DNA from: Virgibacillus_O xinjiangensis | Lineage (GTDB): Bacteria; Bacillota; Bacilli; Bacillales; Amphibacillaceae | DNA: 64,000 nt | Assembly (NCBI RefSeq): GCF_042643145.1 | Contig: NZ_JBHRSA010000031.1 | Span: 62,001 to 126,000, forward strand | Direction: 5' to 3' | In this document: positions 17,544-26,613 of the stretch, one piece after another | Layout: each line of letters starts with the position of its first letter | How positions within the stretch are numbered: position 1 is the first letter of the stretch | Position numbers and translations under genes: made by a program | The notes under the pieces: model-generated | Told to the model about the DNA's origin: nothing | Seen by the model: the letters and a program-made list of their open reading frames with translations, nothing else | Databases searched by the model: none

Positions 17544-18662
17544 TTAGCGGTTTTCAACTGGAACATACTGCTGGGATTGCGGCCCTACATACTCTGCACG
17601 CGGACGGATGAGACGATTGTTCTCATATTGTTCCAGGATATGGGCTAGCCAACCGGAAGTACGGCTCACAGCAAAAATAGGTGTGAACAGATCATGGTCT
17701 ATACCGAGGCTATGGTAGACCGAAGCAGAATAGAAGTCCACATTAGCAGGCAACCCTTTATTTTCTTTAATGTATTCCTCAATTTCAACGGACATATTAT
17801 ACCATTTGGATTGTCCAGTCAGTTCTGTCAATTCCCTCGACATTTCCTTTAGGAACTTGGCACGAGGGTCCCCCTGTTTATAGACGCGATGCCCCATACC
17901 CATGATTTTTTCTTTTTTGTCCATCTTGTCTTTAATAAACGGGATGGCATTTTTTTCTTCGCCAATTTCTGTCAGCATTGCCATTACCTGCTCGTTTGCT
18001 CCGCCATGGAGTGGGCCTTTCAAGGCCCCGATTGCAGCAGTGATACCGGAATAGATATCGGATAATGTAGCCACACAAACCCGGGCTGTAAACGTAGAAG
18101 CATTGAGCTCATGATCCGCATGAAGGACGAGTGCCTTATTGATTGCTTCCACTTCTATATCCTCCGGTTCTTTTCCATTAAGCATGTATAGGAAATTCTC
18201 TGAGTAGCTCAGGTCTTTTTTCGGCTGGACAACTTCCTGGCCTTGCCGGATCCTTGCAAACGCTGTAACCACCGACGAAATCTTCGCCTGAATACGGACC
18301 GCTTTTCGTTTATTAGCTTCGGTTTCCATTACGTCGGCTTCTTCATCATATAAGCCAAGCAGGGAAACTGCCGTACGCAGAGCGGCCATTGGATGGACGG
18401 TAGACAAATCATATGAACGTAAATGTTCGATGACTTGTTCAGGCAATTCCATGTTCGCAGCAAGTTCATTTTTCAGCTGATCCAACTCTTTCTTCGTCGG
18501 GAGCTTTTGGTTCCATAATAAATAAATAACTTCTTCAAAGCTTGAATTTTTAGCCAGGTCATCAATCTTATAACCGGCATAAGCAAGCTGGTCATCTATA
18601 ATTGAACTGATGGAAGATTGAGTTGCTACTACCCCTTCAAGCCCTTTGGTCATTGCTGTCAT
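17544..18662 (-). CDS. citZ: citrate synthase
   Basis: Condenses acetyl-CoA and oxaloacetate to citrate. The 372-residue type II citrate synthase has the catalytic histidines in GPLHGGANE and MGMGHRVYK and the catalytic aspartate in NVDFYSASV. The ATG at 18662 lies behind GGAGAGGG. It opens the citZ-icd-mdh operon. The upstream 230 bp holds an inverted repeat at 18724-18748 that might be an operator; CcpA and CcpC control citZ in B. subtilis, but no strong cre or CcpC box was found here. Confidence 0.98.
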   Translation of the reverse strand: MTAMTKGLEGVVATQSSISSIIDDQLAYAGYKIDDLAKNSSFEEVIYLLWNQKLPTKKELDQLKNELAANMELPEQVIEHLRSYDLSTVHPMAALRTAVSLLGLYDEEADVMETEANKRKAVRIQAKISSVVTAFARIRQGQEVVQPKKDLSYSENFLYMLNGKEPEDIEVEAINKALVLHADHELNASTFTARVCVATLSDIYSGITAAIGALKGPLHGGANEQVMAMLTEIGEEKNAIPFIKDKMDKKEKIMGMGHRVYKQGDPRAKFLKEMSRELTELTGQSKWYNMSVEIEEYIKENKGLPANVDFYSASVYHSLGIDHDLFTPIFAVSRTSGWLAHILEQYENNRLIRPRAEYVGPQSQQYVPVENR

Positions 18663-18723
18663 ATAAAACCCTCTCCTTTTCTATGAATTGTTCTTTCATT
18701 TACTAGAATGTATAAGAACTTTT

Positions 18724-18748
18724 TGACAATATCCAAAGAACATTGTCA
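18724..18748. promoter_or_regulatory. inverted repeat in the citZ promoter region
   Basis: TGACAAT and ATTGTCA are perfect 7-bp inverted arms separated by 11 bp, 62-86 bp before the citZ start. A plausible -10 (TATACA) lies just downstream on the minus strand. The spacing suits a dimeric repressor, but no known consensus was matched. An imperfect cre-like sequence (12 of 14) lies further upstream at 18791-18804. Confidence 0.35.
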
Positions 18749-18870
18749 TCCCCATAACCAATTATAAAGTATTACGAATCTAATGTGAATTGAAACCGTT
18801 TAATTTTTAATAATTAATTTATGTATTTGCCTGTCATTGGTCGTTAAACCCTGCCAAATGGCTTCCCTTT

Positions 18871-18901
18871 AAAAATGAGACTTCCAGGAAGTCTCATTTT
18901 T
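18871..18901 (-). terminator. terminator of the ATP-grasp gene
   Basis: AAAAATGAGACTTCC/GGAAGTCTCATTTTT stem with one-base loop core overlapping the stop codon; A and U tracts on both sides make it potentially bidirectional. Confidence 0.85.
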
Positions 18902-19913
18902 GATCGACGAAGAAATGCTCACGGTAGCGAATCATCCTGGTATTCCAATTGGGTTCCACTTTCGGCTGTTCTCCTAGAATATTATATTGAAGGAATAGAT
19001 ACGGGAAATTCACCCCTGCCCCGAGACTCATCACATGACTGCCGCCAAAACGAGCATTCACATCTGTCAGCTTGAATCCATCGTCCGTTTCGATAAACTG
19101 CAGGTTAATAAAGCCGCTATCCGCAAGCCGTTCAGAAATGGAAATAGAAGCCTCGATCAAATCCTGTTTTTTGACGACTGTCCCATCCAATACAATCCCG
19201 TTGGAGACCTGTGAGCGCTCACGTGGCACTGCTGTCACAACTTCTCCCCTGTGCAGGAAGATATCGACACTATATTCTCTTCCATCCAAGTAATCCATGA
19301 TGATCCGTCGGTCGGAGGAGTCGATGGCACAGTAATCATCGATATTATAAATTTTGCTCTTTCCTGATTTGATGGCTTTCAGGAAATTGTCCCTGTTTGT
19401 TAGGATTGCAAAACCGAGGGATCCATTCCCTGTTACTTTCTTGACACAGACATATTCATCTTTTGCAAAGTGGCTTTGTTTAAGTTGGAGCAGTTCAGAG
19501 GAGGAGTTGAAACCGAAATATTTTGGCACATAGTGGCCAAGACCTCGTTCCTCCAAAAATTCATACGTCTTTTGCTTATCGTTGAGCACTTCAAAATGAT
19601 TGCTGTAAGGCAGGGCCACCTCGCAGTCCAACTCATGCCTGAAGTCCCGATAGATTTCAATTTCATCATGTAATGTCGGAAATATGGCGTGGATATTTTC
19701 TTTTTCAACAATTTCTTTGATCGTCGATTTATATGCCTCCAGCTCTCTGTAAGGCGGTGTTTGATAAAAAGTGTCGCAGAACAAATTACCTGAGGTCAAT
19801 GTTCTTCTGTCTGTCCCTACCAAGTAAGTATGTTCCTCGCCTTTCAATCCCCTGAGGATTCCTTGAGCTGTCGGGCCTCCTATTCCTGTTACCAACACAT
19901 TTATACGGTCCAT
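18894..19913 (-). CDS. ATP-grasp family carboxylate-amine ligase, substrate unknown
   Basis: A 339-residue protein of the carbamoyl-phosphate-synthase-like ATP-grasp type. The N-terminal third is a Rossmann-like pre-ATP-grasp domain starting NVLVTGIGGPTAQGIL. The ATP-grasp domain has CVKKVTGNGSLG for nucleotide binding and ends with metal-ligand DVNARFGGSHVM. Such enzymes join a carboxylate to an amine via an acyl phosphate; relatives act in amino-acid, cofactor or cell-surface synthesis. It has its own ribosome binding site (GGAAGATG) and terminator and no partner gene next to it. As I recall B. subtilis has no such gene between citZ and ytvI, so it looks like an accessory insertion. The substrate cannot be told. 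Confidence 0.8.
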   Translation of the reverse strand: MDRINVLVTGIGGPTAQGILRGLKGEEHTYLVGTDRRTLTSGNLFCDTFYQTPPYRELEAYKSTIKEIVEKENIHAIFPTLHDEIEIYRDFRHELDCEVALPYSNHFEVLNDKQKTYEFLEERGLGHYVPKYFGFNSSSELLQLKQSHFAKDEYVCVKKVTGNGSLGFAILTNRDNFLKAIKSGKSKIYNIDDYCAIDSSDRRIIMDYLDGREYSVDIFLHRGEVVTAVPRERSQVSNGIVLDGTVVKKQDLIEASISISERLADSGFINLQFIETDDGFKLTDVNARFGGSHVMSLGAGVNFPYLFLQYNILGEQPKVEPNWNTRMIRYREHFFVDQK

Positions 19914-20157
19914 TTGTTCATCTTCCTATCTCACATTATTGTTCTTATACTGCTTGCCCAGATAGGTACATAGAATACTAGGCAGCAGTTACTCCTTTTA
20001 TGACACTAACTGAAATTTCGAGTGATTTCAACAAAAAACCCCCAGCAGGATGACCACGGTGAACGGTTATTTCAAAGTTTCCTTCCCTTTGCTTCTACCA
20101 GACAGTGATGGAACATAAGAAATATATATATAGTATTTCAAAGATTGGAGTAAAAAA

Positions 20158-21264
20158 ATGTACAAGCATCTTCTTTACCCATCGATGAGAGCAGCACTGG
20201 TATTGACCTGTCTGCTTCTTATTTTCTTTTTCATCAAATATCTGTTTATGCCTTTTCTGCCAATGATATTGGCTGTTGCAATTTCCTATGCAATTAATCC
20301 AGTGGTAACATTTCTGGAATCTCGCCTGAAGTTCCCCAGACCTATTGCTGTATTCATGATCCTATTGTTCTTTTTTTCCCTGTTTAGTGGCATGATGTTT
20401 TTGATCATTGCTGAACTGGTCCACGGAACAGCTTATTTAGCAGAGAGAATCCCTGCAGCTTATCAAGCGGTTCTCAACAGCTTGAAAGAATTTCTTAATA
20501 CGACTATTCTGCCGCTCTATAACCATCTGCTCTCATTCATCCATACCCTTGATCCGGCTTATCAGACGGCAATCCATGAAAAGGTGGAGCAATACATTAC
20601 ACAGTTGACGGAGAGTGGAAGTTCCCTGCTGAAAGATCTCTTCTTAGGGATACCAGGAGTCATTGGCAAGCTTCCCAATTCCATTACTGCCTTTATATTC
20701 ACTGTATTAGGCACCTTTTTCCTAGCCAATGACTGGCCGCGGATAAGTAATTTCACATCTCATTTGCTACCGGTACGATTTCAGCAATCTATGGCTGAAG
20801 TGGTTTGGCATCTAAAAAAAGCCCTGACAGGCTATGTCAGAGCTCAATTCATTATGGTATTGATCACTTTTTTGCTCCTTTTGACAGGGCTGACGGTGCT
20901 TGAGGTAAAACATTCCCTTACCATCTCCTTGATTGTTGCCGCACTCGACCTTCTCCCTTATATAGGAACTGGTATTATTTTTCTTCCATGGATATTCTAC
21001 CTGTTTTTCACTGGCCAATATCCATTGACACTGGGTCTATGTACCCTCTATATGCTGATTCTAATTACTCGTCAGTTATTAGAACCGAAGATATTGTCTG
21101 GAAGTATTGGCTTAAACCCATTGGTAACACTGATCGTACTCTTTGTAAGCATACAACTATGGGGCGCGGCTGGAATTGTTATAGCGCCTCTTGCGCTGCT
21201 GGCTGGAGCAGCTATACATCAAGCGGGTGTCACCCGGAAGATTTGGACGTTCATAAAAGGCTAA
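20158..21264 (+). CDS. ytvI: YtvI-like AI-2E family membrane transporter (sporulation integral membrane protein)
   Basis: A 368-residue polytopic membrane protein with about seven to eight hydrophobic segments: two N-terminal pairs, an amphipathic middle region (about 90-170) and a C-terminal cluster containing LLPYIGTGI. This is the AI-2E/UPF0118 permease layout, and position matches Bacillus ytvI, annotated as a sporulation membrane protein. The transported substrate is unknown. The ATG at 20158 follows GGAGT. It is one of few plus-strand genes here and runs head-on into fxsA, with stop codons one base apart and no clear terminator between them. Confidence 0.85.
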   Translation: MYKHLLYPSMRAALVLTCLLLIFFFIKYLFMPFLPMILAVAISYAINPVVTFLESRLKFPRPIAVFMILLFFFSLFSGMMFLIIAELVHGTAYLAERIPAAYQAVLNSLKEFLNTTILPLYNHLLSFIHTLDPAYQTAIHEKVEQYITQLTESGSSLLKDLFLGIPGVIGKLPNSITAFIFTVLGTFFLANDWPRISNFTSHLLPVRFQQSMAEVVWHLKKALTGYVRAQFIMVLITFLLLLTGLTVLEVKHSLTISLIVAALDLLPYIGTGIIFLPWIFYLFFTGQYPLTLGLCTLYMLILITRQLLEPKILSGSIGLNPLVTLIVLFVSIQLWGAAGIVIAPLALLAGAAIHQAGVTRKIWTFIKG

Positions 21265-21265
21265 T

Positions 21266-21655
21266 TCACCATTTGCGGTAGATGATTGTCCCTTTTCCCA
21301 TCCTGCTTCTGAGATAATTCCTAATCTTGCTACGGAACAATCCCCTAGTAAAAGGAATAACAAGCAAAAATCCGAGGATATCTGTAATAAACCCTGGAGT
21401 GAGCAGGAATATAGCTCCAGTGAAAATACAGATGCCGTCAATCAAGTATTCTGTGGGTGCCTGACCATTATTCATCGCCAATCTTGCTTTATCCCATACA
21501 TCTGCTCCTTGTTTTTTTGCAAGAGCCATTCCAAGAATTCCTGTGAGAATGATCAGGAGAACAACCCACCAAGGACCGACAAGTCCGCCAATCCATAAAA
21601 ACACCCCAATTTCAAGAGCCGAGATGATCAATAATAGTATGGCCAAATAGCGCAT
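21266..21655 (-). CDS. fxsA: FxsA family membrane protein
   Basis: A 129-residue small membrane protein with four hydrophobic segments: about 4-22, 28-46, a re-entrant stretch around 72-90, and 92-104, then a basic tail. In E. coli, FxsA overproduction relieves F-plasmid exclusion of phage T7; the native role is unknown. In Bacillus the family member (YtzA) lies beside ytvI and pyk as here. The ATG at 21655 follows GGAGGG. It is downstream of pyk behind a strong terminator and probably has its own promoter. Confidence 0.88.
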   Translation of the reverse strand: MRYLAILLLIISALEIGVFLWIGGLVGPWWVVLLIILTGILGMALAKKQGADVWDKARLAMNNGQAPTEYLIDGICIFTGAIFLLTPGFITDILGFLLVIPFTRGLFRSKIRNYLRSRMGKGTIIYRKW

Positions 21656-21683
21656 AGCCTGTTCCCTCCTTCACTCCTATGCG

Positions 21684-21709
21684 AAAAAAGAAGGGGCATG
21701 CCCCTTCTT
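21684..21709 (-). terminator. pfkA-pyk terminator
   Basis: AAGAAGGGGCATGCCCCTTCTT is a perfect 11-bp palindrome at 21688-21709, followed on the minus strand by six U (21689-21684). It lies 14 bp past the pyk stop. Confidence 0.9.
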
Positions 21710-21722
21710 TTCCAGATTCTGC

Positions 21723-23483
21723 CTATAATACTCTTGTGTGGCCTTTGTAGATATCGCCCTTGGCTCCGTCAGCAGTGATGTCTAGGCCGTCTTCAATCAG
21801 CTTGAAAACATCCTTCACACCTACAACAACAGGAATACCCAAGCTGAGCCCTACTACAGCAGCATGGGACGTCAACCCGGCTTCTTCGGTAATGATGCCT
21901 CCGGCTTTTTCTAGGGCCGGCATCATATCCCTTTCTGTACCGTAAGTTACGAGTATATCTCCCTCTTGGACCTTATTGATTGCTTCATCAGCTGTCTTAG
22001 CTACAACGGCTTTGCCGTAAACGGTATTTCGGCCGATTCCCTGTCCTTTTGCAATCACATCACCGATTACATGAACTTTCATGATATTGGTGGTGCCGCT
22101 CTCGCCGACAGGAACACCAGCTGTAATGATGACACTGCTTCCACGTTCAACCAAACCTGTAGTTAATCCTCTGTCAATCGCTACGTCAAGCATTTCATCA
22201 GTGGAATTAGCTCTCTCACCCTGGATGGAGTGCACGCCCCATACAAGGGAAAGCTGGCGGTTCACGATTTCGGAATACGTGACAGCAACAATCGGCACAT
22301 GTGGACGGTATTTGGAAATCATGCGTGCCGTATGCCCACTCTCTGTCGGTGTAAGGATAGCACTGACGCTCAAGTTCATTGCTGTATGGGTAACAGACTG
22401 GCTAATCGCATCAGTGATCGTCATGCCTACAGACTTCGAGCGTTCTTGCAGCAATGTTTTATGGTCAAGGGCAGATTCGGTTTTGATTGCAATATTGCTC
22501 ATCGTTTTGATCGATTCAACTGGGTAGTCCCCGGCTGCAGTCTCCCCTGACAGCATGATTGCGTCTGTGCCATCAAAGATAGCGTTGGCAACATCAGACG
22601 CTTCCGCTCTTGTCGGACGTGGGTTTCGCTGCATGGAGTCCAGCATTTGGGTCGCTGTGATAACAGGCTTGCCGGCAGTATTGCACTTCTTGATCAACTG
22701 CTTTTGTACCAGCGGCACATCCTCCGCAGGGATTTCCACACCTAAATCTCCACGAGCAACCATCAGACCGTTGCTCACTTCCAAGATGGAATCAATATTA
22801 TCGACGCCTTCTTGGTTCTCGATTTTTGGAATGATGTTGATATGGGTTGCATCATATTCTTCCAGAAGCGCTTGGATCTCCATGATATCAGACGGACGGC
22901 GCACAAAAGAAGCCGCAATGAAGTCAACGCCTTGTTCGATACCAAACTTGATATCTTCTGCGTCTTTATCGGTGATACCTGGGAGGTTCACTGAAACATT
23001 TGGCACATTGACACCTTTTTTATTTTTAATGAGACCAGAATTCTTGGCAAGTGTCTTCAATTCTTGGTTTTCCTTATCCACTTCAATGACTTCCAGTTCA
23101 ATAAGGCCGTCATCCAACAGAATGATGGAACCTTCATGCACATCATCGATCAAGCCGCTGTACGTGATGGAAAAGCGCTCTTTCGTGCCTTCCACTTCGT
23201 TCATGCTGACGATTACTTCTGTGCCTTGGAGGATCTGCGCTTGTCCATCCTTGAAGTTTCCTGTCCGGATCTCCGGACCTTTGGTATCCAGCAGAATAGC
23301 GACTGTTTTCCCTTTGCGCTCTGCTGCTTCTCGGATGTTCTTGATCCTGGCACCATGCTCTTCAAAATCCCCATGGGAAAAATTCAGACGTGCCACATTC
23401 ATCCCAGCATCAATCAACTGCTCCAATTTTTCAACAGATTCAGACGCTGGTCCGATGGTACAAACTATTTTAGTGTTCCTCAA
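21723..23483 (-). CDS. pyk: pyruvate kinase with C-terminal PEP-utilising domain
   Basis: Final glycolytic step, phosphoenolpyruvate to pyruvate with ATP formation. The 586-residue protein has the A/B/C kinase domains with KIVCTIGPAS near the start, MVARGDLGVEIP and ATQMLDSM, plus the extra C-terminal phosphohistidine-type domain (about 490-586, LTSHAAVVGLSLGIP) typical of Bacillus PykA. The start is TTG at 23483 (MRNTKIVC), eight bases after AAGGAGG; the longer frame runs through that site. It follows pfkA by 27 bp in the conserved pfkA-pyk operon. Confidence 0.98.
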   Translation of the reverse strand: MRNTKIVCTIGPASESVEKLEQLIDAGMNVARLNFSHGDFEEHGARIKNIREAAERKGKTVAILLDTKGPEIRTGNFKDGQAQILQGTEVIVSMNEVEGTKERFSITYSGLIDDVHEGSIILLDDGLIELEVIEVDKENQELKTLAKNSGLIKNKKGVNVPNVSVNLPGITDKDAEDIKFGIEQGVDFIAASFVRRPSDIMEIQALLEEYDATHINIIPKIENQEGVDNIDSILEVSNGLMVARGDLGVEIPAEDVPLVQKQLIKKCNTAGKPVITATQMLDSMQRNPRPTRAEASDVANAIFDGTDAIMLSGETAAGDYPVESIKTMSNIAIKTESALDHKTLLQERSKSVGMTITDAISQSVTHTAMNLSVSAILTPTESGHTARMISKYRPHVPIVAVTYSEIVNRQLSLVWGVHSIQGERANSTDEMLDVAIDRGLTTGLVERGSSVIITAGVPVGESGTTNIMKVHVIGDVIAKGQGIGRNTVYGKAVVAKTADEAINKVQEGDILVTYGTERDMMPALEKAGGIITEEAGLTSHAAVVGLSLGIPVVVGVKDVFKLIEDGLDITADGAKGDIYKGHTRVL

Positions 23484-23510
23484 TGTTGTTTCCTCCTTCA
23501 ATATCCACTG

Positions 23511-24470
23511 CTATATTGATAATTCTTTCGACAGGCTGTACATCGAGAGATCAACTGCATGATTTTCAGACAGAATATCATTGATATCATGATCCGTCAG
23601 CTGGTTGCTCTGGATTCCAACCATTCTGCCAGCCTTTCCGTTCAACAGCATATCTACTGCATGGCCGCCAAGTCGGCTGGCCAAAACACGATCTGCTGCT
23701 GTCGGGGTGCCTCCCCGCTGAATATAACCTAGTACGGACACCCTAGTCTCCAGCCCGGTGGCTTCCTGTATGCGCTCACCATATTCGAATCCAGATCCTG
23801 CACCTTCAGCAACAATGATGATGCTGTGTTTTTTTCCTCGCTCCTGACCTCGATTGATCCTGTCCACGATATCCTGGAAGTCTTCTTTTTCTTCAGGAAT
23901 CAATATACTTTCCGCACCGCCGGAAAGACCAGCCCATAGAGCAATATCACCGGCGTCTCTTCCCATTACTTCAATGACCGTCGTCCTTTCATGGGAAGTG
24001 GCCGTATCACGTATTCTATCGACTGCTTCAATGACTGTGTTCAAGGCGGTGTCAAACCCGATCGTAAAGTCGGTTCCCGGTATGTCGTTATCGATGGTAC
24101 CTGGTATACCGATGCATGGGTAACCTTTTTCCGTAAGCTTTTGGGCCCCTCGGAAACTGCCATCGCCCCCAATGACGATCAAACCTTCTATACCTAATCT
24201 ATTCAATTGATCAATGGCTTTCTGCTGCCCTTCATCGGTTTTGAATTCCTCGCTTCGGGAAGTGAACAAAACAGTTCCTCCACGCTGAATGATATCACCG
24301 ACGGAACCGACCTGCATCTGTTCAATATTTCCCTCAATCAGTCCTTGGTACCCATTTTTAATGCCGAAGACCTCTACATCGTGATAGATAGCCTTTCTAA
24401 CTACCGCACGGATAGCAGCATTCATTCCTGGGGCATCTCCGCCGCTGGTCAAAATACCTATTTTCTTCAT
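23511..24470 (-). CDS. pfkA: 6-phosphofructokinase
   Basis: ATP-dependent phosphorylation of fructose-6-phosphate. The 319 residues match the B. subtilis length. ATP-site motifs ILTSGGDAPGMNAA and IGGDGSFRGA and the catalytic GTIDNDI are intact. The start chosen is the ATG at 24470 (MKKIGIL) behind GAGGTG; the longest frame adds four residues from a GTG that overlaps the binding site. First gene of pfkA-pyk, with a promoter at 24519-24547. Confidence 0.98.
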   Translation of the reverse strand: MKKIGILTSGGDAPGMNAAIRAVVRKAIYHDVEVFGIKNGYQGLIEGNIEQMQVGSVGDIIQRGGTVLFTSRSEEFKTDEGQQKAIDQLNRLGIEGLIVIGGDGSFRGAQKLTEKGYPCIGIPGTIDNDIPGTDFTIGFDTALNTVIEAVDRIRDTATSHERTTVIEVMGRDAGDIALWAGLSGGAESILIPEEKEDFQDIVDRINRGQERGKKHSIIIVAEGAGSGFEYGERIQEATGLETRVSVLGYIQRGGTPTAADRVLASRLGGHAVDMLLNGKAGRMVGIQSNQLTDHDINDILSENHAVDLSMYSLSKELSI

Positions 24471-24504
24471 GTCAAGTGTCACCTCATGTCCAAAAAAATT
24501 CGTA

Positions 24505-24547
24505 CCTGTATAAACCTCACTATACCAAGATAATATTTACAGGTTAA
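24505..24547 (-). promoter_or_regulatory. pfkA-pyk promoter with flanking inverted repeat
   Basis: TTAACC at 24542-24547, a 17-bp spacer and TATAGT at 24519-24524. CCTGTA (24505-24510) and TACAGG (24538-24543) flank the promoter core as 6-bp inverted arms, a possible operator or chance. Confidence 0.5.
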
Positions 24548-24660
24548 AATAGCAATTAATTCCCTGCCTACCTATTAATTTTCCACAATTCCCATTTATA
24601 AAACAATATAATGGCGGAAGAGAGGTTCTCGGACGAGATGAGAAGGTTATCCATTCAAAA

Positions 24661-24685
24661 GAAAAGGGCTGATCAGGTCAGCTCC
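24661..24685 (-). terminator. accD-accA terminator
   Basis: AAGG-A-GCTGA / TCAGC-CCTT stem with one bulged A directly after the accA stop, followed by TTTCTTTT on the minus strand. Confidence 0.7.
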
Positions 24686-25660
24686 TTATGATTGCAGCGA
24701 TTCTTCATTCACCTGATAATCGCCGATTTTCTTATACTTCTCCCATCTTTTTTCTAACAAATGGTCTTTTTCGAGAGAAGAGAGGTTGCGGATGGATTGA
24801 TCGATGACCTGGTCTATATACTCAGCCTGCATGTTTACATCCCGGTGGGCTCCACCTTTCGGCTCAGGGATGATCTGATCAATTATTCCCAGTTCTTTCA
24901 AATCGTAAGCAGTTATCTTCATCGACTCGGCCGCTCTCTGAGCTTGGCCAGAATCCTTCCAGAGCAGGGCAGCCGCACCTTCAGGAGAAATGACGGAGTA
25001 CGTGGAGTTTTCCAGCATATGTATCTGATCACCGACTCCCAAGGCCAATGCTCCTCCACTGCCGCCTTCTCCGATTACGATACAGATCACCGGAACACTC
25101 AATCCGGCCATTTCCATCAGATTGCGGGCAATCGCTTCACTCTGCCCCCGTTCCTCTGCCGCCTTCCCAGGGTATGCTCCCTTCGTATCGATAAAGCATA
25201 TGACTGGTCGACCGAATTTCTCAGCCTGTTTCATATGCCTCAGTGCCTTGCGATAACCTTCGGGATGCGGCATGCCAAAATTGCGCCTGATATTTTCTTT
25301 CGTATCTTTCCCACGTTGATGGCCAACAACGGTAACAGGCGTACCCTTATAAAAAGCAACCCCGGCTACAATCGCTTCATCATCACCATAGTAGCGGTCC
25401 CCATGAAACTCGATGAAATCAGTAAACAGGCGCTCCACATAATCCAGTGTTGTCGGTCTTTCCTGGTGTCTGGCAAGCTGGACGCGATTCCAAGGCTGCA
25501 AATTACCATAGATATCATCTTCCAACACTTGCAGGCGCTTCTCCAATGTGCTGATTTCTTCACTGAGATCTATGTCGCTTTCATTGGTGAATTTTTTCAG
25601 TTCTGTTATTTTCTCCTTTAAGTTCACAATCGGTTTTTCGAAGTCGAGTATTTGTTTCAT
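24686..25660 (-). CDS. accA: acetyl-CoA carboxylase, carboxyltransferase alpha subunit
   Basis: With AccD it transfers the carboxyl group from carboxybiotin to acetyl-CoA, giving malonyl-CoA for fatty acid synthesis. The 324-residue crotonase-fold protein has an N-terminal coiled region, GHQRGKDTKENIRRNFGMPHPEGYRKA and the GEGGSGGALALGVGD oxyanion-region motif. Its start overlaps the accD stop by 4 bp (ATGA), coupling the two subunits. A terminator follows. Confidence 0.98.
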   Translation of the reverse strand: MKQILDFEKPIVNLKEKITELKKFTNESDIDLSEEISTLEKRLQVLEDDIYGNLQPWNRVQLARHQERPTTLDYVERLFTDFIEFHGDRYYGDDEAIVAGVAFYKGTPVTVVGHQRGKDTKENIRRNFGMPHPEGYRKALRHMKQAEKFGRPVICFIDTKGAYPGKAAEERGQSEAIARNLMEMAGLSVPVICIVIGEGGSGGALALGVGDQIHMLENSTYSVISPEGAAALLWKDSGQAQRAAESMKITAYDLKELGIIDQIIPEPKGGAHRDVNMQAEYIDQVIDQSIRNLSSLEKDHLLEKRWEKYKKIGDYQVNEESLQS

Positions 25661-26517
25661 GCCCTCACCCCGCTATTCTGATGGATTGCCAGCAAAGTCT
25701 TCAATAGACTTTTCATTTCATGACGTGGCACCACTTGATCGAGCTGTCCATGTTTCAACAGGAACTCCGCTGTCTGGAAATCATCGGGAAGTTTCTCACG
25801 GATCGTCTGCTCTATGATCCTGCGACCGGCAAAACCAATTAATGCCCCCGGTTCTGCAAAGTTGTAATCACCAAGGGATGCGAAACTGGCAGACACGCCC
25901 CCTGTTGTCGGATGGGTCATCACAGAAACCATCAAACCTCCCGCATCCGAAAAACGCTGGATGGCGACGGAAGTTTTGGACATTTGCATCAGGCTCAACA
26001 CACCTTCCTGCATTCTGGCCCCGCCGGAAGCGGTAAAAATAATAAAAGGAAGGGACTGCTCCCTGGCATTTTCAACTGCCCTTGCAATTTTCTCTCCAAT
26101 AGCGGAACCCATGCTTCCCATCCGGAAGCTTGCATCCATTACTGCAAAAGCAGTTGGTTGTCCATCAAGGGAACCTTTACCCGTTACAACCCCCTCATTC
26201 AATCCGGTTTTCTTACGGTCTTTCTCCAGTTTCTCTTCATACTCTGGAAAATTCAGGGGGTTGGTGGATACCAGCTGGTGATCCCATTCTTCAAACGTTC
26301 CTTCATCAAATAATGTATCAATCCGCTCCCATGCTGTCAGCTGATGGTGGAAGCCACAGTTTGGACATACATTCAAATTCTTCTTCATTTCTTTCCGGTA
26401 GAATATTTTATGGCATCCATCGCATTTCTGCATGAGTCCTGCAGGCACATCTGTTTTGGCCTGTTCACTCGGCATGGATGCATATTTCCTTTTTTTGCCA
26501 AAAAAATCCTTAAGCAA
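25657..26517 (-). CDS. accD: acetyl-CoA carboxylase, carboxyltransferase beta subunit
   Basis: Partner of AccA. The 286-residue protein has an N-terminal four-cysteine zinc ribbon (CDGC and CPNC) and the carboxyltransferase core with FIIFTASGGARMQEG and THPTTGGVSASFA. The longest frame starts at a GTG 14 codons earlier; the TTG at 26517 (MLKDFFGKK, seven bases after GGGGG) aligns with the known AccD N-terminus and is preferred. A FadR-type regulator gene lies 96 bp upstream, and a loose inverted repeat (TTACCAC and GGTGTAA, 26572-26593) sits between. Confidence 0.97.
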   Translation of the reverse strand: MLKDFFGKKRKYASMPSEQAKTDVPAGLMQKCDGCHKIFYRKEMKKNLNVCPNCGFHHQLTAWERIDTLFDEGTFEEWDHQLVSTNPLNFPEYEEKLEKDRKKTGLNEGVVTGKGSLDGQPTAFAVMDASFRMGSMGSAIGEKIARAVENAREQSLPFIIFTASGGARMQEGVLSLMQMSKTSVAIQRFSDAGGLMVSVMTHPTTGGVSASFASLGDYNFAEPGALIGFAGRRIIEQTIREKLPDDFQTAEFLLKHGQLDQVVPRHEMKSLLKTLLAIHQNSGVRA

Positions 26518-26571
26518 ATTGCTGCCCCCTTTCTCTTCACTGATTTCTATCATATCCACCTATTATATCGG

Positions 26572-26593
26572 TTACCACACAAAAATGGTGTAA
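26572..26593. promoter_or_regulatory. loose inverted repeat between the FadR-type gene and accD
   Basis: TTACCAC at 26572-26578 and GGTGTAA at 26587-26593 are imperfect inverted arms. FadR/GntR regulators bind similar sites, so it may be the operator of the adjacent regulator; the FapR consensus was not seen. Confidence 0.25.
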
Positions 26594-26613
26594 AAGTGGG
26601 TCGAACTTCTATT

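Noticed and set aside
18791..18804. cre-like sequence upstream of citZ
   Set aside because: Two mismatches at the ends of the motif and a position far upstream of the likely promoter; kept only as a remark.
22555..23562. 335-codon plus-strand open frame opposite pyk
   Set aside because: Shadow frame with Ser/Pro/Ile-rich translation, no ribosome binding site, covering a complete pyruvate kinase gene on the other strand.
24761..25621. 286-codon plus-strand open frame opposite accA
   Set aside because: Antisense of a complete accA gene; composition and lack of a ribosome binding site indicate a shadow.
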